Positions 19,472 through 29,136 of a DNA stretch of 38,796 nt are shown here, one piece after another. Below the pieces are notes generated by a model, which worked only from the letters and a program-made list of their open reading frames with translations, was not told where the DNA came from and made no database searches. This DNA is from a virus, in the IMG/VR virus record IMGVR_UViG_3300047558_000148, positions 1 to 38,796 of that record, one strand, 5' to 3'. Every line of letters begins with the position of its first letter. Within the stretch, counting starts at the first letter, position 1. A program made the position numbers and the translations under genes.

Positions 19472-21693
19472 TGGCAACAACAACAGATGTTTATAAGTTA
19501 GTAGTTGAAACGGACGAAGCGCTCTCCAGAGTTAATGATTTAGCTAAGGGTGTAGCTGCTGCCTTCGTTGGTATGATTGGCGTAGTTGCGTCATTCGCAG
19601 ATGAAATTACTGATACCGCTGATGCTTTCAATGCCACTACGGCAGAAGTATTATCACTTAGTGCCGCATTAGGCGCTGTCGGTGGTAAGGGCGATAACGC
19701 CGTTAAAATCTTCAAAGGTATTAATGATAGTATTGGCGAACTCAACGACGGCAATCTAAAAACATTAAAGAACTTTCAAGATTTAGGCATTTCTATCAGT
19801 CAACTTGGTAGTATGAGTGAGAGCGAGATCCGCGGCAAAGTAATTACTCAGTTAGGCGAAATGACAAACGCTACTGAGCGTAATGCTCTAGCGTTTAAAA
19901 TGTTTGGCAAGGCAGCAATTGGTGTTGATTGGTCTAAGATGGCCAGTCAGATGGCAGACAATACAAAAGAAAGCGAAAAATACGCAGCGGCTATCGAAGA
20001 TGCTGGCCAAGCATATGATAGCATGGCAAAAATGCTTAAACAAGTCAAACTAGCATTTGCTGAAGCATTTAATCCAGTGTTTAAGATGTTAGCCGATACA
20101 AAAGTATCTACCGATGCGATTGCCACTGGATTTAAAGTTATCGCTGTTACTGTTACTGCTGTTCTAGTTCCACTTGGACTGATGCGCACTGCTATTATGT
20201 TAGCAACTGCGGCGCAGGCAGCATTTAATACAGTCACTACAATGAACCCATGGATTCGAGGCGGCATGTTGGTAGTTGCTGGTGTGACTGCGGTAGCAAC
20301 TGCCCTTGGTCTAACTAAAGACAAGCAAACAGAAGTCAATGATGAAACCAAGAAGCAAGGCGACGAAACAAAAACAAACGCTGTAAAAACAGATGAACTT
20401 AATAATAAGTTGAAGCAACAGCGTGAAGAGGTAATGAAGATTGGTATTGAGTATAAGCGTAATACACAAGCTCTATATGAACAACTACAATTATCAGCTA
20501 GTAGCATGTCCATGAGTAAGACTCAGGCGCAGATTGCTGCCTCAAATTTGGCTATCGAACAAAAACTTCGTGCAGATATTGAAGCAAAGAAACTTGAATT
20601 TAATAGTAAGGATAGTGAGTATCAAAAAGCAAATATGCAGGCATATTTGGATACTATATACACTATTACTAAACAGGCCGATGAGCAAAAAAAGATTACT
20701 GCTGAAAAAATTAAGCAAGATGAATTAAACAAATACAATGAACAATCTTTGTTGGCTGTTGGTAATGCTCAAGCTGATTCTCTTAAAGATTTAATAGCAA
20801 TTAGAGGTCAGTATGCCGCAATAGCGGCATCATCTGCTCTTAGACCATATATTGAACAAAATACTAAACAACAATTAGAAGAAATTAATGTTTTACAAAA
20901 AGCAATCAATGATTCTAGTGAATTAAATGTCGGTCAAAAACAACGAGCGTTATTCATCTTATCACAAGAAAATAAAACTACAGAGGATATTGCTGAATTA
21001 GAGAGAGTAAAGAAAAAGATTGGCAGCGAAACCAATAGTATTCTTGAAATTCAATTAAAGAGAATTCAAGATATTGGTCAGGAACAGCGAGTGTTGACTC
21101 AACAAACAGAAACATTTAAATTTGGGTGGCAACAGGCGTTCAACAATTATTACGAAAATGCCACAAAAGCATCAACTATGGCAGGTAACGCATTTAATTC
21201 TGTTACCCGTGGTATGGAAAGTGCTATCGACCGTTTTGTTGATACTGGCAAATTCTCATTCTCTGACTTAGCAAGTTCGATCATACGTGACCTAATCAAA
21301 ATTGAGATGAAGGCACAGGCTATGCAGTTGTGGAAAATGATGGGTGGAGGCGGAATTGGCGGCGGTGTCGGTGGCAGTATTCTAAGTGGTATTGGTGGCT
21401 GGCTAGGAGGATTACTAGGTTTCGCCGAAGGTGGTCAGCCTCCAATGGGCAAAGCCTCAATCGTTGGTGAGAACGGTCCTGAATTGTTTGTGCCTCGTTC
21501 GGCTGGCACTGTTATTCCTAACAATCAATTAGGTGGTGGTGGTCAAACAGTCAACAACTATTATACTACTAATGTAAATAATAGTGTATCGGCACTAGAT
21601 GCCAAATCAGTTGCGCAACTATTCGCAGAAAATAAGAAAACACTGTTTGGTGTTGTAGAATCGGCACGTAGAGAAGTGCCAATGAGAGGCTAA
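19471..21693 (+). CDS. Tail tape measure protein
   Basis: The 740-aa protein determines tail length and lies inside the tail tube. It has hydrophobic segments at about residues 27-43, 222-252 and 265-283. A long charged helical middle (290-560) has many K, E and Q. The C-terminus has the usual glycine-rich stretch and F-A-E-G-G-Q-P-P-M-G-K-A-S-I-V-G-E-N-G-P (about 650-669), a motif found at the end of many tape measures. The family rule of about 1.5 angstrom per residue gives a tail of roughly 110 nm. No peptidase or lysozyme domain is visible. The start shares a base with the previous stop. Confidence 0.92.
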   Translation: MATTTDVYKLVVETDEALSRVNDLAKGVAAAFVGMIGVVASFADEITDTADAFNATTAEVLSLSAALGAVGGKGDNAVKIFKGINDSIGELNDGNLKTLKNFQDLGISISQLGSMSESEIRGKVITQLGEMTNATERNALAFKMFGKAAIGVDWSKMASQMADNTKESEKYAAAIEDAGQAYDSMAKMLKQVKLAFAEAFNPVFKMLADTKVSTDAIATGFKVIAVTVTAVLVPLGLMRTAIMLATAAQAAFNTVTTMNPWIRGGMLVVAGVTAVATALGLTKDKQTEVNDETKKQGDETKTNAVKTDELNNKLKQQREEVMKIGIEYKRNTQALYEQLQLSASSMSMSKTQAQIAASNLAIEQKLRADIEAKKLEFNSKDSEYQKANMQAYLDTIYTITKQADEQKKITAEKIKQDELNKYNEQSLLAVGNAQADSLKDLIAIRGQYAAIAASSALRPYIEQNTKQQLEEINVLQKAINDSSELNVGQKQRALFILSQENKTTEDIAELERVKKKIGSETNSILEIQLKRIQDIGQEQRVLTQQTETFKFGWQQAFNNYYENATKASTMAGNAFNSVTRGMESAIDRFVDTGKFSFSDLASSIIRDLIKIEMKAQAMQLWKMMGGGGIGGGVGGSILSGIGGWLGGLLGFAEGGQPPMGKASIVGENGPELFVPRSAGTVIPNNQLGGGGQTVNNYYTTNVNNSVSALDAKSVAQLFAENKKTLFGVVESARREVPMRG

Positions 21694-21696
21694 CAA

Positions 21697-22395
21697 ATGA
21701 GTTTACAAGCAATAATTGATTCCAGTGATAGTATTGAGATTGATCGCCGTAGAATTATCGGCGTTCAAGCAACTCGTGCTGAGATTTACAAAACAGCAGA
21801 AACACCAACACGCAACCCGTGGAAGTTTACTGTTCATCATGGTGGTGGATTACCTTACTACAAGGGTAGAGCCATCATTGAACAACTTGATTATATTGAT
21901 CGTAGAACACCAGAGATTATTACATTCTCTAACAACCCTAAGTTAAGTTGGATGTTTCGCTATCAGGGTGTAATGACTGATGCTCAGCAGAGTGCTATTA
22001 TCGTTCAATCATTTACAGGCAATCAACTGGTACTAACTAATTTGCCAACAGTTGATGGCATTACAATTACAGATAGCAGTTTGTTATTTGGCAAAGGCGA
22101 TATCATTCAAATCGGTAGTTTCTACGCACCGTTTTCTGTTACCGCAGATGTCCTTCGTGGTAGTTCCTCAACAGTTACAATTACTACACACCGTCCTAAC
22201 TTTTTAGTAGGAGTAGATAACAGCACTGTAAATATTGGCGCTAACTGCCGATGGATGATGTTGTGTACAAATATGCCCGCATACAAAATCATTCCCGGCG
22301 CAACTACCTATCAAAATGGCACCCTAATAAATAATGGTATCATAGAGTTTACTGACTCTTTCAAACTTGTAGAATACACTGATACAAGTTATTAA
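21697..22395 (+). CDS. Distal tail / minor tail protein
   Basis: The 232-aa protein directly follows the tape measure, the normal place of the distal tail ring component (Dit or gpM-like). It is beta-rich with the segment N-P-W-K-F-T-V-H-H-G-G-G-L-P-Y-Y. The middle has a small beta-barrel-like part (G-K-G-D-I-I-Q-I-G-S-F-Y-A-P-F). I recognise no diagnostic motif, so the call is by position and fold type. A NATAAATA octamer lies inside its end (22326-22333), 82 bases before the next start. Confidence 0.6.
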   Translation: MSLQAIIDSSDSIEIDRRRIIGVQATRAEIYKTAETPTRNPWKFTVHHGGGLPYYKGRAIIEQLDYIDRRTPEIITFSNNPKLSWMFRYQGVMTDAQQSAIIVQSFTGNQLVLTNLPTVDGITITDSSLLFGKGDIIQIGSFYAPFSVTADVLRGSSSTVTITTHRPNFLVGVDNSTVNIGANCRWMMLCTNMPAYKIIPGATTYQNGTLINNGIIEFTDSFKLVEYTDTSY

Positions 22396-22414
22396 CAAAT
22401 CACTGGAATAATAA

Positions 22415-23011
22415 ATGAGCACACTAATACCTGAAGTCAGCGGCGGAGATCAAAACATTCGCACTGCTGAATTTGTTCGTTGGGTAAAATACGACAACGC
22501 AACAGATACCGCAACTACCTATACATTCTCATCAGCATATAAAGACGAAACTTGGACTATTGATGGTCAACAAGTGGTATTTGAAGCAGTTGGTGGCTTA
22601 CTATCAGTTGGCAGTCAACAAAAGGATATCTCAGTAAGTGGCTTTGATACCTCTATCATCTTAATGGGTGTTGACCCTGATGAAGTTTGGCGTGTTGTTG
22701 ACCGCTCTACTAAAGGCAGTGAGATTACCATCTATCGTGGCTTCTATGATGAGCAATATAACCTAACAAACATGTATTTGCGATTTACAGGTATTGTTAC
22801 CAGTTATACCACTGATGAAACCTATGAAGCGATTGAGAATACTATTAACCTTATTCTCAACTGTAGTGCTACAAAATATTCGCTTGAGAGATTATACAGC
22901 GGTCGCAAAACAAACTCAGAGAGTTGGAAGCAATATGCTCCTAGCGATACTTCAATGGACAAGATACCAAGTTTGATTGGTGTTCAATTTGACTTTGGTA
23001 AAAAGGTGTAA
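22415..23011 (+). CDS. Minor tail protein, DUF2163-like
   Basis: The 198-aa protein is beta-rich and has a C-terminal part L-Y-S-G-R-K-T-N-S-E-S-W-K-Q-Y, then S-M-D-K-I-P-S-L. That resembles the end of minor tail proteins of the gpL or DUF2163 kind, where the 'R.n...q....p.d..f..v' pattern is common. These sit at the tail tip between the tube and the J-type fibre. No cysteine cluster for an iron-sulfur centre as in lambda gpL is seen. It ends three bases before the J-like gene, which has a good ribosome site. Confidence 0.6.
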   Translation: MSTLIPEVSGGDQNIRTAEFVRWVKYDNATDTATTYTFSSAYKDETWTIDGQQVVFEAVGGLLSVGSQQKDISVSGFDTSIILMGVDPDEVWRVVDRSTKGSEITIYRGFYDEQYNLTNMYLRFTGIVTSYTTDETYEAIENTINLILNCSATKYSLERLYSGRKTNSESWKQYAPSDTSMDKIPSLIGVQFDFGKKV

Positions 23012-23014
23012 GAT

Positions 23015-26000
23015 ATGGGATGGTTATCAAAAGCGTGGAATGCCGTAACAGGCACAATTAAAGCAATCGTTAGTAACCCAATAACTGCTATTGCTGCTGT
23101 TGGTCTTGCTATCTATGCGCCAGCACTCGGGCTCAGAATGTTGGGCACTATGTTAGTTAGTAATGTGCTCAATGCCGTTACTGCTAAAGATCAGCCATCA
23201 CAAACAGATGGCGGCTCAACCGCTCAACAAGGTAGTAGTCAAGTTCTGCCATTCGCAACCACAAACAAACTACCAGTAATCTATGGTACTGGTTTCGTAT
23301 CAGGCTTCCTAACAGATGCTAAGATTAGTACTGACAATCAAACAATGTGGTATGTTATTTCTGTTTGTGAAGCGCCTGATAGCGGTGAAGCTACGGTTAC
23401 ATTCGGCGATATGTACTGGAATGAACAGAAGATTACATTCTCTAGTAGTGAATATGGTCGTGTAATAAAACTAACAAACAACGCTGGTCAAGAAGACGCT
23501 AAGATTGATGGCAACTTGTGGATTTACCCATACAGTGGCAGTTCAACGCCACTAACTCTCAACGGACTATCTTCATCAACTACCGCTTTCACCCGCTTAC
23601 AAGATACGGCTATTCCTGCCGCAGCCCGTTGGGGTAATACAGAAGCAATGACTGGCACTGTATTCTATATTGTTAAGTGTGTTTATTCTACTGATGATAA
23701 CATGACTGGTCTAGGCGCTCTCCTAGCAGAAGTTAAAATCAATCAAACAGGTGTAACCGGCGGCTATCGTCCAGGTGCCGCTATGATTGACTATCTAACC
23801 AATAATCGTTATGGCGCTGGCTTAGATCCAGATAAAGTCAATGCCGCTAGTTTTGCCAATTTAGATAGTTACAGTGATGTTCTAATTAACTTCTCACAAT
23901 TTGGTGGTGGCACTGCGAGTCAGCCACGCTATCGCTTCAACGGTGTCTTAGATACTACTCAAACAGTTATGAGCAACTTGGTGGCAATGGCAGATAGTTG
24001 TGATGCGTATATTCAGTTTAATGAGGCATTAGGTCAGTGGAGTGTAGTGACTAACAAGAGTGTCCTACAATATCCTAATATTCAAACATATGATAGCCTG
24101 TTTAGATTAGACGATACAAACATCATTGGTGGTGTGAATATTATTCCGCTTGATTTGAATTCTACTCCTAATGAAGTTGAGAGTGGATTCAACGATGGCG
24201 CAAATCGTGGTCGTATGAATTACGCCTACGCATCTACACCAGATAACTTAAAGAGTGTGAATGAACCAGTCAATAAATTGTCTATTACCTACAAGTTTGT
24301 TAACGATAGCGTTCGTGCTCAATATCTAAGTAATCGTAAGTTGGAACAGTGCCGCGCTGATTATATTGTTCAACTAACTGCTGACTATTCGGCTATTCAA
24401 ATTGATGCTGGTGATGTAGTTGCGCTAACTTATAAGCCATACGGTAATAACCTCAACGGTTGGGGCGATAATAAATTGTTCCGTGTTACTCAAGTGACTG
24501 AGAACCGTGCCGACAATGGCGACCTAACAGTTGGTCTACACCTAATGGAGTATGCCGAAGCAGTATATGACGACCGTAATATTACTGAGTTTAGTCCACC
24601 AAGTGGCGGTGTTGTCTTAGACCCACGATTATTAGCGAAACCCGGCACTCCAACATTCCCTGATGCTGATGTTAAACCTAGCGGCAACCCACCAACATTC
24701 GTAGTTCAATCAGAAGTGCCTCGTAGTGGCGTAACTGTTGCTATGGAATTCTGGTATGGTCCAACACAAGAGATTACTAACAATAACTATATTCTTTACA
24801 ACACAGAATACAACAGCGGCGGCAATCAATATGCTATTAGTGCGGCTGGTGCTGAAGTATATGAACGGGAAACAGTAAGTGGATTACCTGAGGGCACATG
24901 GTATTGGCGTGTTCGCGCTATTGGTACTTCTCGTAAATCAGATTTTAGCGATGCCGCTGAGATTATTTGGGCACCGCAAGCAGTAGATACTGGTAATACT
25001 GGCGGACAAAGCGATAAGTCAAACATGGTACCTGTGCCACTAGTTGTCGGTAACACAAATTTTCCAGATAATACTAGAGGATGGGTGCCACCGGGTGGTG
25101 CGGGACTGGTCGCAAGCAATAATCCCGGTTCCATTCACATCAATTTCAGTAGCAGTATCTACAGTCAAACAGATTCAACAATGAATTGTATGGAAGTATG
25201 GAAGTCAACTAGTAGTGAGGTCTTTAATAAGAAGGGTCTTGTTATTAGACACAGCTACCAATATGATAATGGGCAAACAATTACACCATGGGAGAGAATT
25301 CAGTCTGTAGGAACTGGAAGATTTGACTATTATAGTGATGATGGTGGTTCTACTTGGCTTGTAGGAAACTCAGCTTCTACAACAGGCACATTTATCTCTC
25401 TAGGGTCGTATGTTGATACTTCATATATCAACGGTGATGAAATAATGTCGTGTATTTTTGGCTTATATCAAGATAATCCAGATACTACAACCTATATTGA
25501 TTACAGAAATACAGCAGCTAGAGTAGATAGCGGTAACACGATCAGATCGTCAACACAAACTGGCACAATATACCCATACAAGCTGTCAGGACACGAGCTA
25601 ATTAGAGATAACAAAGAAACAATTACAGCAATAGAAAAAACGCCGCATACAGGCGGCTCAATTTATCCTTCATCTAGAGGAGTATCTGGTGTATCAGATG
25701 ATGAGCACTCGTGTTTAGTACTCACATCCGGAGGCTCAATTTATTGGGCTGATACTTATTATAAAGAAGCCTACAGATGGTTCTTTATAAATCAGTACTT
25801 ATTTGAATGGAAAAAAGAAAACACTGGAGGGTCAGTTCAACCGCTATACGCTGTATATTCTAACAGATATGTAAATGATGTTTCAGATAGAAACTTCACG
25901 GCGGTAGCAGTAGGCGGGTTCGGCACTATTCTGGTATCTAACAGAGCAGGTTCAACAACCGGATCATGGAGTCCAAAGAATATTACAACTACTGGCACAG

Positions 26001-26662
26001 ACGGCAATACAACACACTTTATAGAAAACTTATACGGTGTTGCTGGCGATGACTCTAGAAAATCAACAACGAGCAAATGGGTAGCAGTTGGTGCCCGTGG
26101 TAGTATTGTTACTAGTAGCGACAATGGCGAGACATGGACTCAACAAACAAGTGGCACATCTGTTACACTAAAGGCAGTTCGATATTGTAATGGCACATGG
26201 GTAGTATGTGGAGATAACGGCGCACTATTAACATCTACGGATATGACAACATGGACGCAAGCAACTGTTCCAGCAGATGTCAATACTCGCAATCTTTATA
26301 GTATTGATTACTCACCTTCTTTTAACACTATTAACATTAGTGGTGATGGTCTAATATTACATAGTGCTGCTAGTCCTATTAGCTTTACTTCGGCGCTAAA
26401 ATTATCACCGGACGAAAGTTACACAATGGAACGCCTATGGTATCGTGGTAGTCATGCTAGTCCACAAACTATCAATACGGCTGTGCCAGCAACAAGTCAA
26501 ATCATTAATGGCTCTACAGTAACTGGCACTATTATTGATACCGACTACAAGAAAAACGACGAGATTGTATATTATCTAGTTATTGGTAATATAAAAGGCA
26601 CTGGAACAAGTGGCTTAAAGGCTGGCGGTTCAGTTATCACAGCCGTAGAATACAAAAAATAA
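23015..26662 (+). CDS. Tail tip attachment protein (gpJ-like) with C-terminal beta-propeller
   Basis: The 1215-aa protein starts with a hydrophobic segment (residues 16-45: I-V-S-N-P-I-T-A-I-A-A-V-G-L-A) and P-V-I-Y-G-T-G-F-V-S-G (about 87-97), as in the lambda J/gpI-type tip proteins. Residues 540-655 form a fibronectin type III-like domain (P-G-T-P-T-F, then G-T-W-Y-W-R-V-R-A). Residues 900-1115 show repeated G-x-x-G-x-I-x-x-S and W-V-A-V-G-A-R-G-S-I with S-S-D-N-G-E-T-W-T, the pattern of YCF48/BNR beta-propeller blades. The C-terminus is probably the receptor-binding part. Arginine codons switch from mostly CGN to only AGA between about 25070 and 26055, then back, which suggests that this part was acquired separately. 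Confidence 0.85.
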   Translation: MGWLSKAWNAVTGTIKAIVSNPITAIAAVGLAIYAPALGLRMLGTMLVSNVLNAVTAKDQPSQTDGGSTAQQGSSQVLPFATTNKLPVIYGTGFVSGFLTDAKISTDNQTMWYVISVCEAPDSGEATVTFGDMYWNEQKITFSSSEYGRVIKLTNNAGQEDAKIDGNLWIYPYSGSSTPLTLNGLSSSTTAFTRLQDTAIPAAARWGNTEAMTGTVFYIVKCVYSTDDNMTGLGALLAEVKINQTGVTGGYRPGAAMIDYLTNNRYGAGLDPDKVNAASFANLDSYSDVLINFSQFGGGTASQPRYRFNGVLDTTQTVMSNLVAMADSCDAYIQFNEALGQWSVVTNKSVLQYPNIQTYDSLFRLDDTNIIGGVNIIPLDLNSTPNEVESGFNDGANRGRMNYAYASTPDNLKSVNEPVNKLSITYKFVNDSVRAQYLSNRKLEQCRADYIVQLTADYSAIQIDAGDVVALTYKPYGNNLNGWGDNKLFRVTQVTENRADNGDLTVGLHLMEYAEAVYDDRNITEFSPPSGGVVLDPRLLAKPGTPTFPDADVKPSGNPPTFVVQSEVPRSGVTVAMEFWYGPTQEITNNNYILYNTEYNSGGNQYAISAAGAEVYERETVSGLPEGTWYWRVRAIGTSRKSDFSDAAEIIWAPQAVDTGNTGGQSDKSNMVPVPLVVGNTNFPDNTRGWVPPGGAGLVASNNPGSIHINFSSSIYSQTDSTMNCMEVWKSTSSEVFNKKGLVIRHSYQYDNGQTITPWERIQSVGTGRFDYYSDDGGSTWLVGNSASTTGTFISLGSYVDTSYINGDEIMSCIFGLYQDNPDTTTYIDYRNTAARVDSGNTIRSSTQTGTIYPYKLSGHELIRDNKETITAIEKTPHTGGSIYPSSRGVSGVSDDEHSCLVLTSGGSIYWADTYYKEAYRWFFINQYLFEWKKENTGGSVQPLYAVYSNRYVNDVSDRNFTAVAVGGFGTILVSNRAGSTTGSWSPKNITTTGTDGNTTHFIENLYGVAGDDSRKSTTSKWVAVGARGSIVTSSDNGETWTQQTSGTSVTLKAVRYCNGTWVVCGDNGALLTSTDMTTWTQATVPADVNTRNLYSIDYSPSFNTINISGDGLILHSAASPISFTSALKLSPDESYTMERLWYRGSHASPQTINTAVPATSQIINGSTVTGTIIDTDYKKNDEIVYYLVIGNIKGTGTSGLKAGGSVITAVEYKK

Positions 26663-26668
26663 CAACAG

Positions 26669-26676
26669 AATAAATA
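26669..26676 (+). promoter_or_regulatory. NATAAATA octamer before first BppU-like gene
   Basis: AATAAATA follows the J stop by 6 bases and precedes the next ATG by 19. The ribosome site AAGGAAA lies between. Confidence 0.45.
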
Positions 26677-26695
26677 TAAGAATAAGGAAATAAAT

Positions 26696-27181
26696 ATGTC
26701 CCTAAAACTAAGCGATTTTAGCAACTGGATTCAAGTGGGTGACCAGATTGACTATATTGAGGTTCGTCATGGCGAACAACTGGTAATCCCATTCACAATG
26801 CGAGACAGTGCCGATAGTATCGTTGACTTATCTGGCTGGACACTGACCGTGAACAGCGAGATTATGACCGCTACTTTTACCTATGCTAACAGTAAACTAA
26901 CCTCAGTTACCAATATTACAAAGCAAAAGAATTCTAGTGGCAACACTGGTTCTACTGCGGTTGCTGGCTTAGAAGTGGTCAATATTGTAGCGGCTGCTGG
27001 CACAGGTGTGTTAAAGATTCCAGCGTCCGCTACTCCTAATCCATCTACCTTAATCACACCAGATGATAACAATACTCTCTTGAATATCATCACAATCACA
27101 GCAACTTACCCATCATCAGTTACAGGTTTCTCTAACATTCGTAAATTGATGATGGGTCTAATCGTTCGTTACAGTAATTAA
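26696..27181 (+). CDS. BppU-like baseplate/fibre-anchor protein 1
   Basis: The 161-aa protein has the pattern of the N-terminal domain of upper baseplate protein BppU. H-G-E-Q-L-V-I-P-F-T-M-R-D-S (residues 25-38) is followed by V-D-L-S-G-W-T-L-T-V, the usual 'G....i.....d.....dltg....' line. Such proteins anchor receptor-binding fibres to the tail tip. A fibre gene follows at 27191. A second member (36537) precedes another fibre, so each may serve one fibre. A variable loop (S-S-G-N-T-G-S-T-A-V-A-G) interrupts the middle. Confidence 0.6.
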   Translation: MSLKLSDFSNWIQVGDQIDYIEVRHGEQLVIPFTMRDSADSIVDLSGWTLTVNSEIMTATFTYANSKLTSVTNITKQKNSSGNTGSTAVAGLEVVNIVAAAGTGVLKIPASATPNPSTLITPDDNNTLLNIITITATYPSSVTGFSNIRKLMMGLIVRYSN

Positions 27182-27190
27182 GGCAGAAAT

Positions 27191-29122
27191 ATGAGCACAG
27201 TAAGTTTAAATCTAATAAATGATAGCATCACAGCAAACTTCTATATTGAAGGAACAACTGCTGGACCAACAGTAGGTAATGTCGCACTATTGAACCTTGA
27301 CGGTAATATTTCAAATGTTCTACGAGGCGATGGTAGTTGGGGCGTAGGTGGCGGTGGCGGTGATGCTACTGTTGCTGGTGCGGATACCCAACTACAATAC
27401 AACAATGCGGGCGCACTTGGTGCTATTACAGGCGTGACAAGTAATGGTGTTGCGATTACCGCTGCTATTGCTAATATCAAAATTACCGGTGGTGCTAATA
27501 GTCAATTCATCTCTACTGATGGTTATGGTAATTTGGCATTCTCAACTATTCCCGGTTATGTTCAAACACCTCGTGTAGAGTTGATTGCTCCTGCGGTTTC
27601 GGCACAAAACTATACTTGGACACATCCTTCATTCGCTTATTACAATGATGATGCCACACTGATGAACATCTTTGCTATGGGTGTTCTAACAGACAAAAAT
27701 GAGTGGTCATTAAGTGGCACCACCCTAACTTACAATGCTTGGACTATTCCTAGTGCGCAGTATGATGTTCTGCCTGGTGTTGTTGCTACTGGCGCCGCTA
27801 GTGGTAGTATTGCTAGCGCGGATACTATCAACGCTAATATTATTACTGCTAATTCAGTAACTAGTGTGCGCTTAGCAGGTGAAGGTGGCAATATTAGTAA
27901 TATTCAAACACCGGTTATCTCAAATTCAACTACATACGCTCGCACTTATAGTGATGGTCACTTCCGTGTTGCTATCAACAACGGTTTGAAGATGATGATT
28001 GATAGTGATGGCGTAGAAATTACTGGTGCCTTAGTTCCAGCTGCCAACATCACTTATGATTTAGGCACTGCTACTCGTCGCTGGAAAGACCTATACCTAA
28101 GTAACAATACTATCTACTTGAACGATGTGTCGCTAAGTGCTGATGCTAATGGTCTGTCGGTTGCTGGTTCTACAATGGCTACTGAAGATTTTGTAGGCAA
28201 TTCAATCAACGCTCTAGGCAATATTCGCACAGTTAACTTAGACGGTAATGTTGCTAACGTGTTAAGTGGTAATGGCAGTTGGGTTCAAAACAAAACTGCG
28301 GGTGGCAACACTGGTGAGGTTCAGTTTAGTAACAGTGGCACACTTGATGGTAGTAGCCGTCTGAAATACGATGGCGTAACGCTAATCTCTAGTAGCGATA
28401 CCGTATCAGCAATTGGTGCTGTAAAATACAGTAACACAAGTAGTTCTACTCTTACCGTATATCGTGCCCGTGGCACTAAAGCAAGTCCTGCTACGGTTCA
28501 AGTAAATGACACATTAATTTTATCAGGTGGAACTTTTTATACTGGTAATGGTGCTGCTACAGTAGATGGCTTAGTAGGCTGGCCTAATACTCCTACTGCT
28601 ATTGTAGCAAAAGTATTAGCACTACCAAGCGCTAATGGATTCCCAGCATCAACTGAAATTGCGCTTAACGTAACTTCTAACGCATCAAACTCTTTAAGGA
28701 CAATGCTAAGTGTAGATTGGAGTAACGTGTCAATCGCCGGTGGTTCCGCTAATAGTAACGTCACAATCGCCGGTGGTTCCGCTAATAGTAACGTCTACAT
28801 CGCCGGTGGCTCCGCTAATAGTAACGTCTACATCGCCGGTGGCTCCGCTAATAGTAACGTCAGCATCGCCGGTGGCTCCGCTAATAGTAACGTCAGCATC
28901 GCCGGTGGCTCCGCTAATAGTAACGTCAGCATCGCGCCTGCAAGTGACGCTACTATTCGCATTGGTGGTGGTGCTAATACAAAAATTATTATGTATACAC
29001 AAAACGTGCCAGCCACTGCGACCTCAACAGGCACAGCCGGACAGGTAGCGTTTGACAGTAACTATATCTACTACTGTTGGGCAACAGACCAGTGGAAACG
29101 CTCACCACTATCAACATGGTAA
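27191..29122 (+). CDS. Tail fibre with 11-residue tandem repeat stalk
   Basis: The 643-aa fibre has 'N-V-L-R-G-D-G-S-W-G' and 'N-V-L-S-G-N-G-S-W' units. A block Y-D-L-G-T-A-T-R-R-W-K-D-L-Y-L-S-N (about 297-313) is shared with the fibre at 37044. Six perfect or near-perfect repeats S-N-V-x-I-A-G-G-S-A-N occupy residues about 511-577, plus a partial seventh; x is S, T, Y, Y, S, S. The end G-Q-V-A-F-D-S-N-Y-I-Y-Y-C-W-A, then W-K-R-S-P-L-S-T-W, matches C-termini known from marine phage fibres. The repeat is likely a thin beta-structured trimer stalk. The ribosome site is AAGG. Confidence 0.8.
   Translation: MSTVSLNLINDSITANFYIEGTTAGPTVGNVALLNLDGNISNVLRGDGSWGVGGGGGDATVAGADTQLQYNNAGALGAITGVTSNGVAITAAIANIKITGGANSQFISTDGYGNLAFSTIPGYVQTPRVELIAPAVSAQNYTWTHPSFAYYNDDATLMNIFAMGVLTDKNEWSLSGTTLTYNAWTIPSAQYDVLPGVVATGAASGSIASADTINANIITANSVTSVRLAGEGGNISNIQTPVISNSTTYARTYSDGHFRVAINNGLKMMIDSDGVEITGALVPAANITYDLGTATRRWKDLYLSNNTIYLNDVSLSADANGLSVAGSTMATEDFVGNSINALGNIRTVNLDGNVANVLSGNGSWVQNKTAGGNTGEVQFSNSGTLDGSSRLKYDGVTLISSSDTVSAIGAVKYSNTSSSTLTVYRARGTKASPATVQVNDTLILSGGTFYTGNGAATVDGLVGWPNTPTAIVAKVLALPSANGFPASTEIALNVTSNASNSLRTMLSVDWSNVSIAGGSANSNVTIAGGSANSNVYIAGGSANSNVYIAGGSANSNVSIAGGSANSNVSIAGGSANSNVSIAPASDATIRIGGGANTKIIMYTQNVPATATSTGTAGQVAFDSNYIYYCWATDQWKRSPLSTW
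28724..28935 (+). repeat. 33-bp in-frame tandem repeat, 6.4 copies
   Basis: Units start at 28724, 28757, 28790, 28823, 28856 and 28889, with a partial unit at 28922. The core GCCGGTGGCTCCGCTAATAG is identical in the last four units and differs by one base in the first two. Changes fall mainly at the codon for residue 4 (S, T, Y). Near identity at third positions shows recent duplication. Loss or gain of units keeps the frame. Confidence 0.95.
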
Positions 29123-29136
29123 TCAAAGGAAAATAA

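Noticed and set aside
28724-28935. CRISPR-like look: short near-identical repeats about 33 bp apart
   Set aside because: The repeats are directly adjacent with no unique spacers, keep an open coding frame, and encode a regular fibre stalk.
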